64,000 nucleotides of DNA from Flavobacteriales bacterium (GTDB lineage Bacteria > Bacteroidota > Bacteroidia > Flavobacteriales_F > PHOS-HE28): positions 620,001 through 684,000 of the forward strand of contig JADKJM010000019.1 of assembly GCA_016721005.1 (NCBI GenBank), written 5' to 3'. Positions within the stretch are counted from its first letter, which is position 1, and every line of letters starts with the position of its first letter. The notes beneath the pieces were generated by a model. That model had not been told where the DNA came from. It made no database searches and saw nothing but the letters and a program-made list of their open reading frames with translations. A program made the position numbers and the translations under genes. This document shows, piece after piece, positions 22,997-30,432 of the stretch.

Positions 22997-24832
22997 ATGA
23001 ACACTACAGCCATTCGCTTCCTTCTCTGCCTGCCCATCCTGTGCTTTGCCCGGAACAGCTTTGCATGGAACACGCCTCAGCACGGCAGCCCTACCGATGG
23101 CACTTCGAATTGGGTCGGTGTCACCTTCAATTGGGGCGCGGTGACCGGGTCGCAGTATTACCAGATCCAAGTGGATACCACTGGCGGCTTCTCATCGGCC
23201 GCCTTGCGCTCGGCTACCACGGCCTACATCAATTCATCCGGCGGCAATGCGGATACCCAGTACACCTTCGCCGACCTCTACTTCGGTAGGACCTACCATT
23301 GGCGCGTGCGATCCTGGGTAACCGGTGACACGTCGGCCTGGAGCACGCCGTGGACGCTGCAGACCCGTGACTACGTAACGCTAAGCAGCCCCGCTTCGGG
23401 GACCGACCAATGGACCGGCACCACGTTGAATTGGGCAGTTCATACCGGCGTCGGCTTCTACGACATGCAGCTCGACACGTCCGCGCAGTTCAACTCGCCG
23501 GTGGTGCAGCTCTTCACCAAGACGTACATCAACAGCACCGATGGCAACGGCGATACCCAGCACGCCACCACGGACCTGTATTTCGGCCAGACCTATCACT
23601 GGCGTGTGCGGGCGCGCAACGCAGTGGACACCACCGCATGGGTGGAGGTGCGTACGTTCATTACCCGTGACTACGTAACGCTAAGCAGCCCCGCTTCGGG
23701 GACCGACCAATGGACCGGCACCACTTTGAACTGGGCAGTTCATACCGGTGTCGGCTTCTACGACATGCAGCTGGATACATCCGCGCAGTTCAACTCGCCG
23801 GTGGTGCAGCTCTTCAACAAGACGTACATCAACAGCACCGATGGCAACGGCGATACCCAACACGCCACCACGGACCTGTACTTCGGCCAAACCTATCACT
23901 GGCGTGTGCGGGCGCGCAACGCAGTGGACACCACCGCATGGGTGGAAGTGCGCACGTTCATCACCCGTAACTATGTGACCCTCACCTCGCCGAACGATGG
24001 GCAACTGAACGTGAACACCGCCGGGGTCACGTTGAATTGGGCACCTCACCCCACCGTAGGGATATACCAGCTGGAGTGGGACACCACCAACCTCTTCAAC
24101 TCCGGCGCGCTGCAACAGGCGCAGAAAAGCTACATCAACAATACCGATGGCAATAGCGACACCCAACAGGCCAGCGGCGCATTGCTCATGGACCAAGTGT
24201 ACTTCTGGCGGGTACGCGCCTGGAACGCGGTGGATACCAGCGCATGGACCCAGCGCGTGTTCACCACCGGGCCTGCCTTGCTGCTGCCAACGGCGCCCAT
24301 CCTCTTGCTACCGGTGGATGGCAATGTGGTGAATACCAGCACGGCCACCTTGGAGTGGAGCATGGCCGCCAACGCCGATCACTATGAATACCGGTTCGCG
24401 GACAATAGCCTGATGGTGGACGCTACACAAGAGATGGTGCCGGGCACTTCCGCAACCACACCGCTCCTGCTGCCCGGAACCACGTACTACTGGCAGGTGC
24501 GCTCTTGGCTCGGGGGCAGCGTCTCGGACTGGTCGGTGAAATGGTCCTTTACCTACGAGATCAATACCGATGTGCCGCAGCATGCCGGTGCCGACGAGCT
24601 TTCCATCTTCCCTGTGCCTGCCCGCAATAGCATCACGCTCTCATCATCATTGGACCGGTCCGGTGCTTTGCGCATCATGGACCAAGCTGGGCGGTTGGTG
24701 CGCTCCGCCAATTGGCCACGTGGGCAGCAACAGGTGGTGCTTGAACTGGACGGCTTGGCGGCAGGTACGTACTTGATAAAGACAAGCGGTGTACCGGTCG
24801 GCAGCCGGGCATGGGTGGTGGTCGAGCACTGA
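22997..24832 (+). CDS. T9SS cargo protein with fibronectin-III-like repeats
   Basis: A 611-residue secreted protein. The signal peptide is MNTTAIRFLLCLPILCFARNSFA. Residues ~25-520 contain five repeats of about 100 residues with the pattern 'TLNWAVHTGVGFYDMQLDTS ... FNSPVVQ ... YINSTDGNGDTQ ... DLYFGQTYHWRVRARN', which is a fibronectin type III-like β-sandwich; repeats 2 and 3 are nearly identical at DNA level. The last ~75 residues (ELSIFPVPARNSITL ... DGLAAGTYLIKTS ... VVVEH) are a T9SS sorting domain. The protein is likely displayed on or released from the cell surface; its binding partner is unknown. It stands alone between accessory gaps. Confidence 0.88.
   Translation: MNTTAIRFLLCLPILCFARNSFAWNTPQHGSPTDGTSNWVGVTFNWGAVTGSQYYQIQVDTTGGFSSAALRSATTAYINSSGGNADTQYTFADLYFGRTYHWRVRSWVTGDTSAWSTPWTLQTRDYVTLSSPASGTDQWTGTTLNWAVHTGVGFYDMQLDTSAQFNSPVVQLFTKTYINSTDGNGDTQHATTDLYFGQTYHWRVRARNAVDTTAWVEVRTFITRDYVTLSSPASGTDQWTGTTLNWAVHTGVGFYDMQLDTSAQFNSPVVQLFNKTYINSTDGNGDTQHATTDLYFGQTYHWRVRARNAVDTTAWVEVRTFITRNYVTLTSPNDGQLNVNTAGVTLNWAPHPTVGIYQLEWDTTNLFNSGALQQAQKSYINNTDGNSDTQQASGALLMDQVYFWRVRAWNAVDTSAWTQRVFTTGPALLLPTAPILLLPVDGNVVNTSTATLEWSMAANADHYEYRFADNSLMVDATQEMVPGTSATTPLLLPGTTYYWQVRSWLGGSVSDWSVKWSFTYEINTDVPQHAGADELSIFPVPARNSITLSSSLDRSGALRIMDQAGRLVRSANWPRGQQQVVLELDGLAAGTYLIKTSGVPVGSRAWVVVEH
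23371..23970 (+). repeat. Two tandem 300-bp near-identical repeats in the cargo gene
   Basis: The 300-bp unit beginning GACTACGTAACGCTAAGCAG at 23370 recurs at 23670 with only a few percent differences, mostly silent. This indicates a recent tandem duplication of one fibronectin-like domain. Confidence 0.9.
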
Positions 24833-24943
24833 GTCGTGGGGAGGAGCTGAGCGGTAGCACACATCTGAGCGCGAAGTTCGTGAAGGGTCAACTGCGTGGG
24901 ACCTTTCAAGCCCACGCAGCGTCTTCCCAAACCTCAAACCTCC

Positions 24944-24985
24944 GCCGGGTCTGTCCGCTGCTCTTGAGCGGACGACCCTGCGGCA
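24944..24985. repeat. Short repeat copy 2 (GGTCTGTCCGC ... GACGACCCTGCGG)
   Basis: In the 176-bp gap after the cargo gene: GCCGGGTCTGTCCGC, centre TGCTCTTGAGCGG, then GACGACCCTGCGG. It shares both arms with the copy at 22388-22441. Confidence 0.65.
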
Positions 24986-25008
24986 CGAAGCTGTGCATTC
25001 GCCAGCGC

Positions 25009-25345
25009 TCACAACGGCCGCACGCGCGCCTCGATCCACGCTTGGATCTCTTCCGCGGATGACTTGCCTTCCGCCACGCGGATCGTCATTGTGTAGAGTT
25101 CGTCCTGTGCGGCTTCCACGCGCAACCCTGACCGCAGCAGTAGGAAAAGTGCCAAGCCAAGACCTGTGCGCTTGTTGCCATCGAGCCATGGATGTCCGAT
25201 AAGGATAGAGGTCGTTTCCGCCGAATGTTTGGAATGGTCGTGCCAATGCCGCCTCCAATGCGCCTTTGTCCCGGATGCCTTTTGCACCGCCGAATTCCGC
25301 GATGGATCCGGCGTGAAGCTTTTCAGCGACCTCGAGGGTGATCAT
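25009..25345 (-). pseudogene. doc: Doc/Fic-type death-on-curing toxin, disrupted
   Basis: The N-terminal part starts at the ATG at 25343-25345 (MITLEVAEKLHAGSIAEFGGAKGIRDKGALEAAL...GGNDLYP), the usual Doc opening. The Fic active-site motif HPWLDGNKR and the rest of the protein (LALFLLLRSGLRVE ... EEIQAWIEARV) continue in another frame that reaches the stop at 25009. Between DLYP and the Fic motif the ~14 residues normally present (the helix before the active site) are missing and the frame changes by one, consistent with a deletion of about 41 bp near 25198-25206. The toxin is therefore probably inactive. Doc toxins phosphorylate EF-Tu. The start overlaps the antitoxin stop (ATGA). Confidence 0.78.
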
Positions 25346-25530
25346 TTCGCCAAGCGCGAAAGCACATCCCTGTTCTCGTTGATGATGCGTTCGATCAGCG
25401 CATCGTCGCTCTGTTCATCCACGGGCACGATCCTGAGTTCTTCCAGCAGTTCGATCAACTTGACGAGTGCCTTGTCCGGGATGTTCTCGATGGCCTGTTG
25501 GACTTTCTCGCGGAGTTCCTTGGTGGTCAT
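25342..25530 (-). CDS. Antitoxin of the Doc module (Bacteroidota type)
   Basis: A 62-residue protein starting MTTKELREKVQQAIENIPDKALVKLIELLEELRIVP. Its stop TGA overlaps the ATG of the Doc toxin, the standard antitoxin-first order. Its C-terminus, IERIINENRDVLSRLAK, ends with the conserved 'I-x-E-N-R-D-V-L-x-R-L-A-K' tail typical of antitoxins in this phylum, which occupies the Fic site of the toxin or covers its cleft; it is related to the tail of the fragment at 26731. It appears intact, although the toxin is broken. Confidence 0.75.
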   Translation of the reverse strand: MTTKELREKVQQAIENIPDKALVKLIELLEELRIVPVDEQSDDALIERIINENRDVLSRLAK

Positions 25531-25717
25531 GGTATTCAAAGACAGGCTGCCTGCTTATTCACTTTCGTCGGTCCACTCCAAGCCCCACCGTACATGCGGC
25601 AATACCTTGAGCGCCCGTTGTGGCCTTGCAATGCGGATACGAGGCCGAGGATGAATGAACAGCACGGATCATTGCGTCGTGCCAGCGGGGACTCCTCGGA
25701 ACTTGAACGGATACACG

Positions 25718-25858
25718 ATGAAGAAGGAGAGCAAACTGATAATGGCAATGGCCATGGGAGTCGCCATAGGAACGGCCGTTGGCGTGGGCACCGACAATCT
25801 GGCCGTGTGGATCGCAGTCGGCATCGGGGTCGGTACCGCCATTGGATTTGCACTGTAG
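25718..25858 (+). CDS. Small glycine-zipper membrane peptide (46 aa)
   Basis: MKKESKLIMAMAMGVAIGTAVGVGTDNLAVWIAVGIGVGTAIGFAL: two hydrophobic helices rich in GxxxG spacing linked by a short TDNLA turn. Glycine-zipper peptides of this kind occur in many Bacteroidota as small inner-membrane proteins of unknown role. The larger open frame begins upstream at 25655, but the Met at 25718 gives the typical product. Confidence 0.72.
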   Translation: MKKESKLIMAMAMGVAIGTAVGVGTDNLAVWIAVGIGVGTAIGFAL

Positions 25859-25911
25859 AAGAATAGAAGTGGCACGGACGATGGCGGTGCATCCGGTGGC
25901 GCATAGCGGGC

Positions 25912-26634
25912 TCACTTCACCAATACCCACACGTTCTTGCGCAGCACGTACTCCATGCGCTCACCAACCTTGGTTCCAAGATCCAACCCTCCTTCGTCCA
26001 TCGCGCAGTCATCGGTACGCAAGAGAATGAGGTGCCCGGGTGTGAAGCTGGCTTCATAGGTCTCGCATTCCGCATCGCCTTCCGAGGAGAGCATGGTGCG
26101 TTCTTCATAAGGCATCACACCGGTGCTGTCCTCGGCGAAGATGTTCGTCCATTCCTCCATGCTGCGACCGGTAACGAGGTGCAACACCGCGCAACGCGCT
26201 TGGATGTCCCACACAGTAACGGTCCACTCGCGTTCGTGGATCGCGTGCTCCCAACCCGTATGGCCGGCATAGTGCATGGTGCGCACCACCACTTGTAGGT
26301 GACCATTGCCGCGCATGTCGACCGTGCTCGCGTGTACCTCATCCACGATATCGTCCCCGATGATGGGGTGCAAGTCGTAGCCGCTGATGGTGGCCACCGC
26401 AAGGACATACCGGCTGCCGTACCAGTCGCCGGTCGCCTCGATCAGTTGGGCATGCACTTCGGGCAATTCCGCCGCCACGGTCCCGAGGCCCTCGAGCGTT
26501 GCCACATGTTGTATGGTATCCGGTGCGCCGATGAAAATGGAGTCCGGGAAGAAGTGCTTGTCCTGCGCACAGAGCGGAGAGGTGAAGAGCACCGGTAGAA
26601 GAATGGCTGCGAAGAACAGCCGGAGAATGTGCAT
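25912..26634 (-). CDS. Hypothetical secreted protein
   Basis: A 240-residue protein with a signal peptide (MHILRLFFAAILLPVLFTSPLCAQ). The mature region is β-rich without recognised motifs; repeated acidic/aromatic strands such as WTVTVWDIQARCAVLHLV and GHLQVVVRTMHYAGH hint at a single β-sandwich or lipocalin-like domain, but this is speculation. It lacks a T9SS sorting domain, so it is probably periplasmic. It stands between the glycine-zipper gene and the remnant antitoxin/TfoX region, in an accessory area. Confidence 0.6.
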   Translation of the reverse strand: MHILRLFFAAILLPVLFTSPLCAQDKHFFPDSIFIGAPDTIQHVATLEGLGTVAAELPEVHAQLIEATGDWYGSRYVLAVATISGYDLHPIIGDDIVDEVHASTVDMRGNGHLQVVVRTMHYAGHTGWEHAIHEREWTVTVWDIQARCAVLHLVTGRSMEEWTNIFAEDSTGVMPYEERTMLSSEGDAECETYEASFTPGHLILLRTDDCAMDEGGLDLGTKVGERMEYVLRKNVWVLVK

Positions 26635-26730
26635 GGGGTAAAGCTAGATGCGCCAGGATTCGTGCACTGCCGCGGGTTCCGGATCGGCGGATAAGTGCTG
26701 CGTGGTAGAAGTGCGTCTCCTTGCGCGGGA

Positions 26731-26925
26731 CTATTTCGCTAGGTGCAACAGAAGGTCCCGCTTCTCGTCGAGGATGCGCTTCAATCCGATCACGCGCTTT
26801 TGCTCCTCCGGTGTTTTGGCCTGGAAGCCTTTTAGATAGTCCAGCACTTCGTGCAGGATGCTGTCGGGCACATCTTCCCATCCACCATATAACAATAGCC
26901 GCCGAACATCTTCTTTCCGGACCAT
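26731..26925 (-). pseudogene. Antitoxin-like fragment fused out of frame to TfoX remnant
   Basis: The open frame ends ...TPEEQKRVIGLKRILDEKRDLLLHLAK, matching the tail of the antitoxin at 25342 (…IERIINENRDVLSRLAK) and including VPDSILHEVLDYLKGFQ, a typical antitoxin helix. Its first ~19 residues are merely TfoX codons read in another frame, so the original N-terminus is lost. No toxin gene follows. I take it as the remnant of a deletion joining a TfoX gene to an antitoxin gene. Confidence 0.55.
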
Positions 26926-26987
26926 TCCACCTTCTTGCGGGTGAGGATCCGGTCGATGCGTTCGAGCAGGAATTCATCCAAGGCCAT
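26832..26987 (-). pseudogene. TfoX/Sxy-like N-terminal domain, truncated
   Basis: From the ATG at 26985-26987, MALDEFLLERIDRILTRKKVEWSGKKMFGGYCYMVDGKMC is the opening of a TfoX N-terminal domain (the 'KKMFGGxCFMVDxKM' hallmark), but after KMC the frame runs into antitoxin-like DNA and stops after 11 unrelated residues. About 60 residues of the domain are missing. TfoX-like stand-alone domains are of unknown role in this phylum. Confidence 0.65.
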
Positions 26988-27012
26988 ACGCTTGGCTATT
27001 CGCGGACGTGTC

Positions 27013-27855
27013 CTATTGGAAGGTCCAGCCCGCCATTCCCGAGGTGGTGTTCTTCTCATTGATCACCAGCACCGGGATCATCGCATCGTTGGTGATGATC
27101 TCCTGCTCGAAGCTCACACTGAACACCCCGAGGATGCTCTCGTTGGCTTCGTTCATGATGGCGATCAGATCGGCGTTGATGGCCTTGGCGTAGTCCAGCA
27201 AGCCGACGTGGAACTTCGAAGCGCTCACATCGATCACCTCGGTCTTGCAGGGGATGTTGCGGTCGCCGAAATACTTGCGCGCGAACTGTAGGTTGTTGGC
27301 CAGGTGCCGGTGCAGGAATTCGTCCTTCTCCTTCGGGCTGATCACATGCACGGTGCTGTTGAAGGTCTTCGCCATGTCAGCCACCTCGGTCACCTTCTGC
27401 CGCGTTTCGCGCTGTAGGTCCATAGGCACCACGATGTGCTTGTAGCCATCGGGCCCGATCTTCTTCTCTTGCACCACCACGAAGGGTACTTGGCTTTCCG
27501 TGATCACGCGCAGGGCGCGGCTTCCGGTAAGGAACTGCATGCCGCGCAGGCCGTGGGTGCCCATGATGATCAGGTCCGCCCCGATCTCCTCGGCCACGGA
27601 ACCGATGTCATCGTACACATTGCCCTTTCGCGCCATCGGCACCACGGTTACCTTCCCGCTGATGTCCTTCAGCCGGGCCACTTCCATGTCCATGCGTTTT
27701 TTGGTCACATCGGCGTGTTCGTCATGCACCAGGATGTGCAGCAGATGGATATCGCTGTTCGAAGCTTCGGCCACCTTCACGGCGTGGTCCATCGCATAGT
27801 CCACCACTTTGGTGAAGTCCGTGGGTACCAGGATGCGGTTCTTCTTGTTGCTCAT
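27013..27855 (-). CDS. Universal stress protein, two-domain UspA type
   Basis: A 280-residue cytoplasmic protein made of two tandem Usp (Rossmann-like) domains. Domain 1 (1-135) begins NRILVPTDFTKVVDYAMDHAVKVAEASNSDIHLLHIL and ends in the ATP-loop motif GADLIIMGTHGLRGMQFLTGSRALRVITESQVPFVVV, with the G-2x-G-9x-G(S) pattern. Domain 2 (140-280) starts YKHIVVPMDL and lacks a clear ATP loop (NADLIAIMNEANESILGVFS). Such proteins are induced by starvation, low oxygen or membrane stress. It has its own transcription unit, 25-28 bp downstream of which begins the TfoX/antitoxin remnant. Confidence 0.93.
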   Translation of the reverse strand: MSNKKNRILVPTDFTKVVDYAMDHAVKVAEASNSDIHLLHILVHDEHADVTKKRMDMEVARLKDISGKVTVVPMARKGNVYDDIGSVAEEIGADLIIMGTHGLRGMQFLTGSRALRVITESQVPFVVVQEKKIGPDGYKHIVVPMDLQRETRQKVTEVADMAKTFNSTVHVISPKEKDEFLHRHLANNLQFARKYFGDRNIPCKTEVIDVSASKFHVGLLDYAKAINADLIAIMNEANESILGVFSVSFEQEIITNDAMIPVLVINEKNTTSGMAGWTFQ

Positions 27856-28040
27856 GATGTCAGAGGGTATTTCGTTCCGGCATTGAAGGTACCACGCCCA
27901 ACAACGTCCTCTGGATCAAGGCCGCCTATACTTGTTAATGCCTTGAAGCATGCGTGCGGAGCGTCTGATCGCGTACGAGCTTCAAACCGGGCGACCCGCG
28001 GTCCAATGGTCGTGGATCACCACCTTGCGCAGAAGTGACC

Positions 28041-28487
28041 ATGCACAAACGCGACCTGATCATACATCTCCGGGAACACCTCCTGGAAAAGGTGGCTGCC
28101 ATCCAAGCGGACATCGCCTCCACGCTTGCTGCGCGCAACACGGACACCAAGAGCAGCGCAGGCGACAAGCATGAGGTGGGTCGCGCCATGATCCAGCAGG
28201 AGCTCGATCAGCAGGAGGCGCAGTTGGCGAAGCTTCAACTCTTGCAACAGGAACTGGATCGTGTGCCGTTGGACCGTGTGTATGCGCGTGTCGGCTTCGG
28301 CAGCCTTGTTACCACGGATCAGGGCGATTACTTCATCGCGATCGGGTTAGGACAAGTGGAGGTGGATGGCCAATCGTGCTTCGTCATCTCACTGGCATCG
28401 CCCATCGGGCAGGCGCTGAAGGACAAGCAGATCGGGGATGCGGTTGCATTCAACAGCCGGATCATCAGGGTGATGTCCATCGCTTGA
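28041..28487 (+). CDS. GreA/GreB-like protein (Bacteroidota family)
   Basis: A 148-residue protein starting at the ATG at 28041; a GTG two codons upstream (28035) is also in frame. The N-terminal helical hairpin contains the family motif TKSSAGDKHEVGRAMIQQELDQQEAQLAKL, and the C-terminal half (VGFGSLVTTDQGDYFIAIGLGQ ... ISLASPIGQALKDKQIGDAVAFN) is the FKBP-like GreA/GreB C-terminal domain. GreA-type factors rescue backtracked RNA polymerase, but this short Bacteroidota family lacks the acidic tip of the coiled coil and its role is unclear; it is often mislabelled '3-oxoacyl-ACP synthase'. It is divergent from the universal stress gene. Confidence 0.85.
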   Translation: MHKRDLIIHLREHLLEKVAAIQADIASTLAARNTDTKSSAGDKHEVGRAMIQQELDQQEAQLAKLQLLQQELDRVPLDRVYARVGFGSLVTTDQGDYFIAIGLGQVEVDGQSCFVISLASPIGQALKDKQIGDAVAFNSRIIRVMSIA

Positions 28488-28594
28488 CCGCTTCGCGCCA
28501 TGTAAAGGGAACATTAAGATTTCCACCGAAGTGAGAACGCTCCTAGGAAGGTTCCATCCGTCGCCGCACCTTGGTGCTCAGAAACCGACCGATC

Positions 28595-28972
28595 ATGAAC
28601 ACGCCCGCTGCCGATCCGATCCAGGAGCAGAGTGATGTCGATCTCCGGCACACGCATGCGCTCAATTCGGTTGGATCCATTGAAGTGATGCGTTTAACGA
28701 GACTCGTTAAGCGCGAAAGCGATGGGCTTCACTTCAAGGGCGAGCCAGCCTCTTCCCGTGGGCACTTGCGCAGGCTGAAGGTCACCTTCGTGGCTGGCGA
28801 CGCTCCCGCACCGGGTTTCGATGAAGCGAGCGGATCGCTGCACGTCTTCTATTCCGAACACGAGCGGAATAAGGTGGAAGCAGTGCTCTTGAGCAAGCGG
28901 CAACGCTACTGCTACTTCTGGCATTCGCGGGACGGTGCTCAGCGCCACGCGTGGCTGCTCAGTTCACCGTAG
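28595..28972 (+). CDS. Small hypothetical protein
   Basis: A 125-residue protein starting MNTPAADPIQEQSDVDLRH (8 codons into the open frame). It is basic in its middle part (LTRLVKRES, HLRRLKVTFV) and ends YCYFWHSRDGAQRHAWLLSSP. I recognise no family. It has no signal peptide or membrane segment. Codons at 28690-28714 form a near-perfect palindrome. It is convergent with the GrpB gene. Confidence 0.55.
   Translation: MNTPAADPIQEQSDVDLRHTHALNSVGSIEVMRLTRLVKRESDGLHFKGEPASSRGHLRRLKVTFVAGDAPAPGFDEASGSLHVFYSEHERNKVEAVLLSKRQRYCYFWHSRDGAQRHAWLLSSP
28690..28714. repeat. Near-perfect 25-bp palindrome inside a coding gene
   Basis: Arms GCGTTTAACGAG and CTCGTTAAGCGC around a single A; one mismatch (T opposite G). 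It encodes MRLTRLVKRE in the host gene. Confidence 0.55.
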
Positions 28973-28990
28973 TCCGTCCTCGTCCTCTCG

Positions 28991-29560
28991 TCAGGACCGC
29001 TGCAGTTTGGCGCGCCGCAGGGCGTCCATGATGAAACCGGTCTTGCCCTGCGTGTACGCGGCACGATCGTTCGGATGCGCGGAACTCAGCCGGTGTTTCA
29101 GTTCCTCATAGCGCGCTATCTCTTCAACGTTGGTCCGTAGGAAGTCACGGAAGAGGATGCGGTCCGCGCTGGCTTCATCCGGTTCCACCATGTGGATGTG
29201 GGCGGTGCGCTCACCCTTCGTGTTGCGACCGATGAACCACGCATAGAAAGGCGCGGCTTCGCCCATGGTGGGCCGCCAGATGTATTCGAAGGCGAGGTCG
29301 CGCATGATCGGCACCACTTCACGCCGAACGCGATCCAAGCTGCTCACTTCCACTTGCACATCAATGATCGGTTTGGCACTCAGGCCGGGTACCGCCGTGC
29401 TGCCGATGTGTGCGATGCGCTGGATGAGATCGTCCGGAAGGGACCGCGACAATTTCGCTTCGAGTTCGGAATAGCGTTTCGACCACGACGGATCATGCGG
29501 AACGATGGCGATACGCTCGCTGCGTAGTTCCTCGATCCTATGGTGCGGTACCGTGTCCAT
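28991..29560 (-). CDS. GrpB family protein (nucleotidyltransferase-like)
   Basis: A 189-residue cytoplasmic protein. The family core is complete: IAIVPHDPSWSKRYSELEAKL, then IAHIGSTAVPGLSAKPIIDVQVEV (the HIGSTAVPGxxAKPxxDIxV signature, with the nucleotidyltransferase GS and D residues) and the C-terminal HIHMVEPDEASADRILFRDFLRTN ... YEELKHRLSSAHPNDRAAYTQGKTGFI. GrpB proteins are related to nucleotidyltransferases but of poorly defined function. Its ATG overlaps the fdhD stop by one base (TGATG), so the two are co-transcribed. Confidence 0.93.
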   Translation of the reverse strand: MDTVPHHRIEELRSERIAIVPHDPSWSKRYSELEAKLSRSLPDDLIQRIAHIGSTAVPGLSAKPIIDVQVEVSSLDRVRREVVPIMRDLAFEYIWRPTMGEAAPFYAWFIGRNTKGERTAHIHMVEPDEASADRILFRDFLRTNVEEIARYEELKHRLSSAHPNDRAAYTQGKTGFIMDALRRAKLQRS

Positions 29561-30405
29561 CAGTCGGCCAGCTTGCCTGCGTACACATTGAAACGATCAC
29601 CGCGAAGAAAACCGATCAGGAGCAAACCACTGTCCTGCGCCAGTTGCACCGCGAGCGACGACGGTGCACCGACCGCCGCCATCGCAGGGATCCCTGCGAC
29701 CACGCACTTCTGTACCAGTTCGAAACCGGCGCGACCGCTGACGAGGAGAAGGAGGTTGTCCGTTGTTGGTTGTTGGTTGTCCGGTTTACTGGCCAGCAGC
29801 GCGCCGATCACTTTGTCTACGGCGTTGTGCCGACCGACGTCCTCGCGAACGATCAGCAGTTCACCGGCAGCGTTGAACAGTGCTGCCGCGTGGATCCCGC
29901 CGGTGTGCTTGAACACGGTCTGGGCAGCGTGCATGCGTTCAGGCAAGGCGGTGATCGATGCGGATCCCATGGAAGGAACCTTGCCCAAGGGTCGGTCGCA
30001 CTGCGCATGCACGGCATCGATGCTGCTCTTGCCGCACACACCGCAACTGCTGGAGGTGTAGAAGTTGCGCTGCCATCGCGCGGGATCGAGTTCCACACTG
30101 GGGTGCAACTCCGCGCGGACCACATTGCCGCGTTCCTCGGGCTTCACGTTCTCGCACGGCACAACCCGCACCACGTCCGCAGGATCCTTCACGATCCCTT
30201 CGGTGTAGAGGAACCCGACCGCGAGCTCGGCATCGTTGCCCGGTGTGCGCATGGTCACGCTCAGGGGGATCTCCTTCCGGTCTTCCGTGGGTCCATAGCC
30301 CAAGCGGATCTCCAAAGGCTCTTCCACCACGATGATGTCATCCGCACCGGAGGGTACATCCTCCTGCATTCGAATAACCTTCACCGGTGCTACCGAAGCG
30401 CGCAT
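29560..30405 (-). CDS. fdhD: FdhD, sulfurtransferase for formate dehydrogenase
   Basis: A 281-residue protein that transfers sulfur from a cysteine desulfurase to the molybdenum cofactor of formate dehydrogenase, without which that enzyme is inactive. Family motifs: EEPLEIRLGY, MRTPGNDAELAVGFLYTEGI, the redox CGVCGK loop (active Cys pair, ~122-127), TGGIHAAALF and REDVGRHNAVDKVIG. Around residues 204-214 there is a KPDNQQPTTDN insertion from a TTG-GTTGTTGG-type repeat not seen in typical members. It precedes grpB and follows tag. It surely serves the formate dehydrogenase at 15176. Confidence 0.93.
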   Translation of the reverse strand: MRASVAPVKVIRMQEDVPSGADDIIVVEEPLEIRLGYGPTEDRKEIPLSVTMRTPGNDAELAVGFLYTEGIVKDPADVVRVVPCENVKPEERGNVVRAELHPSVELDPARWQRNFYTSSSCGVCGKSSIDAVHAQCDRPLGKVPSMGSASITALPERMHAAQTVFKHTGGIHAAALFNAAGELLIVREDVGRHNAVDKVIGALLASKPDNQQPTTDNLLLLVSGRAGFELVQKCVVAGIPAMAAVGAPSSLAVQLAQDSGLLLIGFLRGDRFNVYAGKLAD

Positions 30406-30432
30406 GGCACCAATGTAGGATACCGACTTGTC

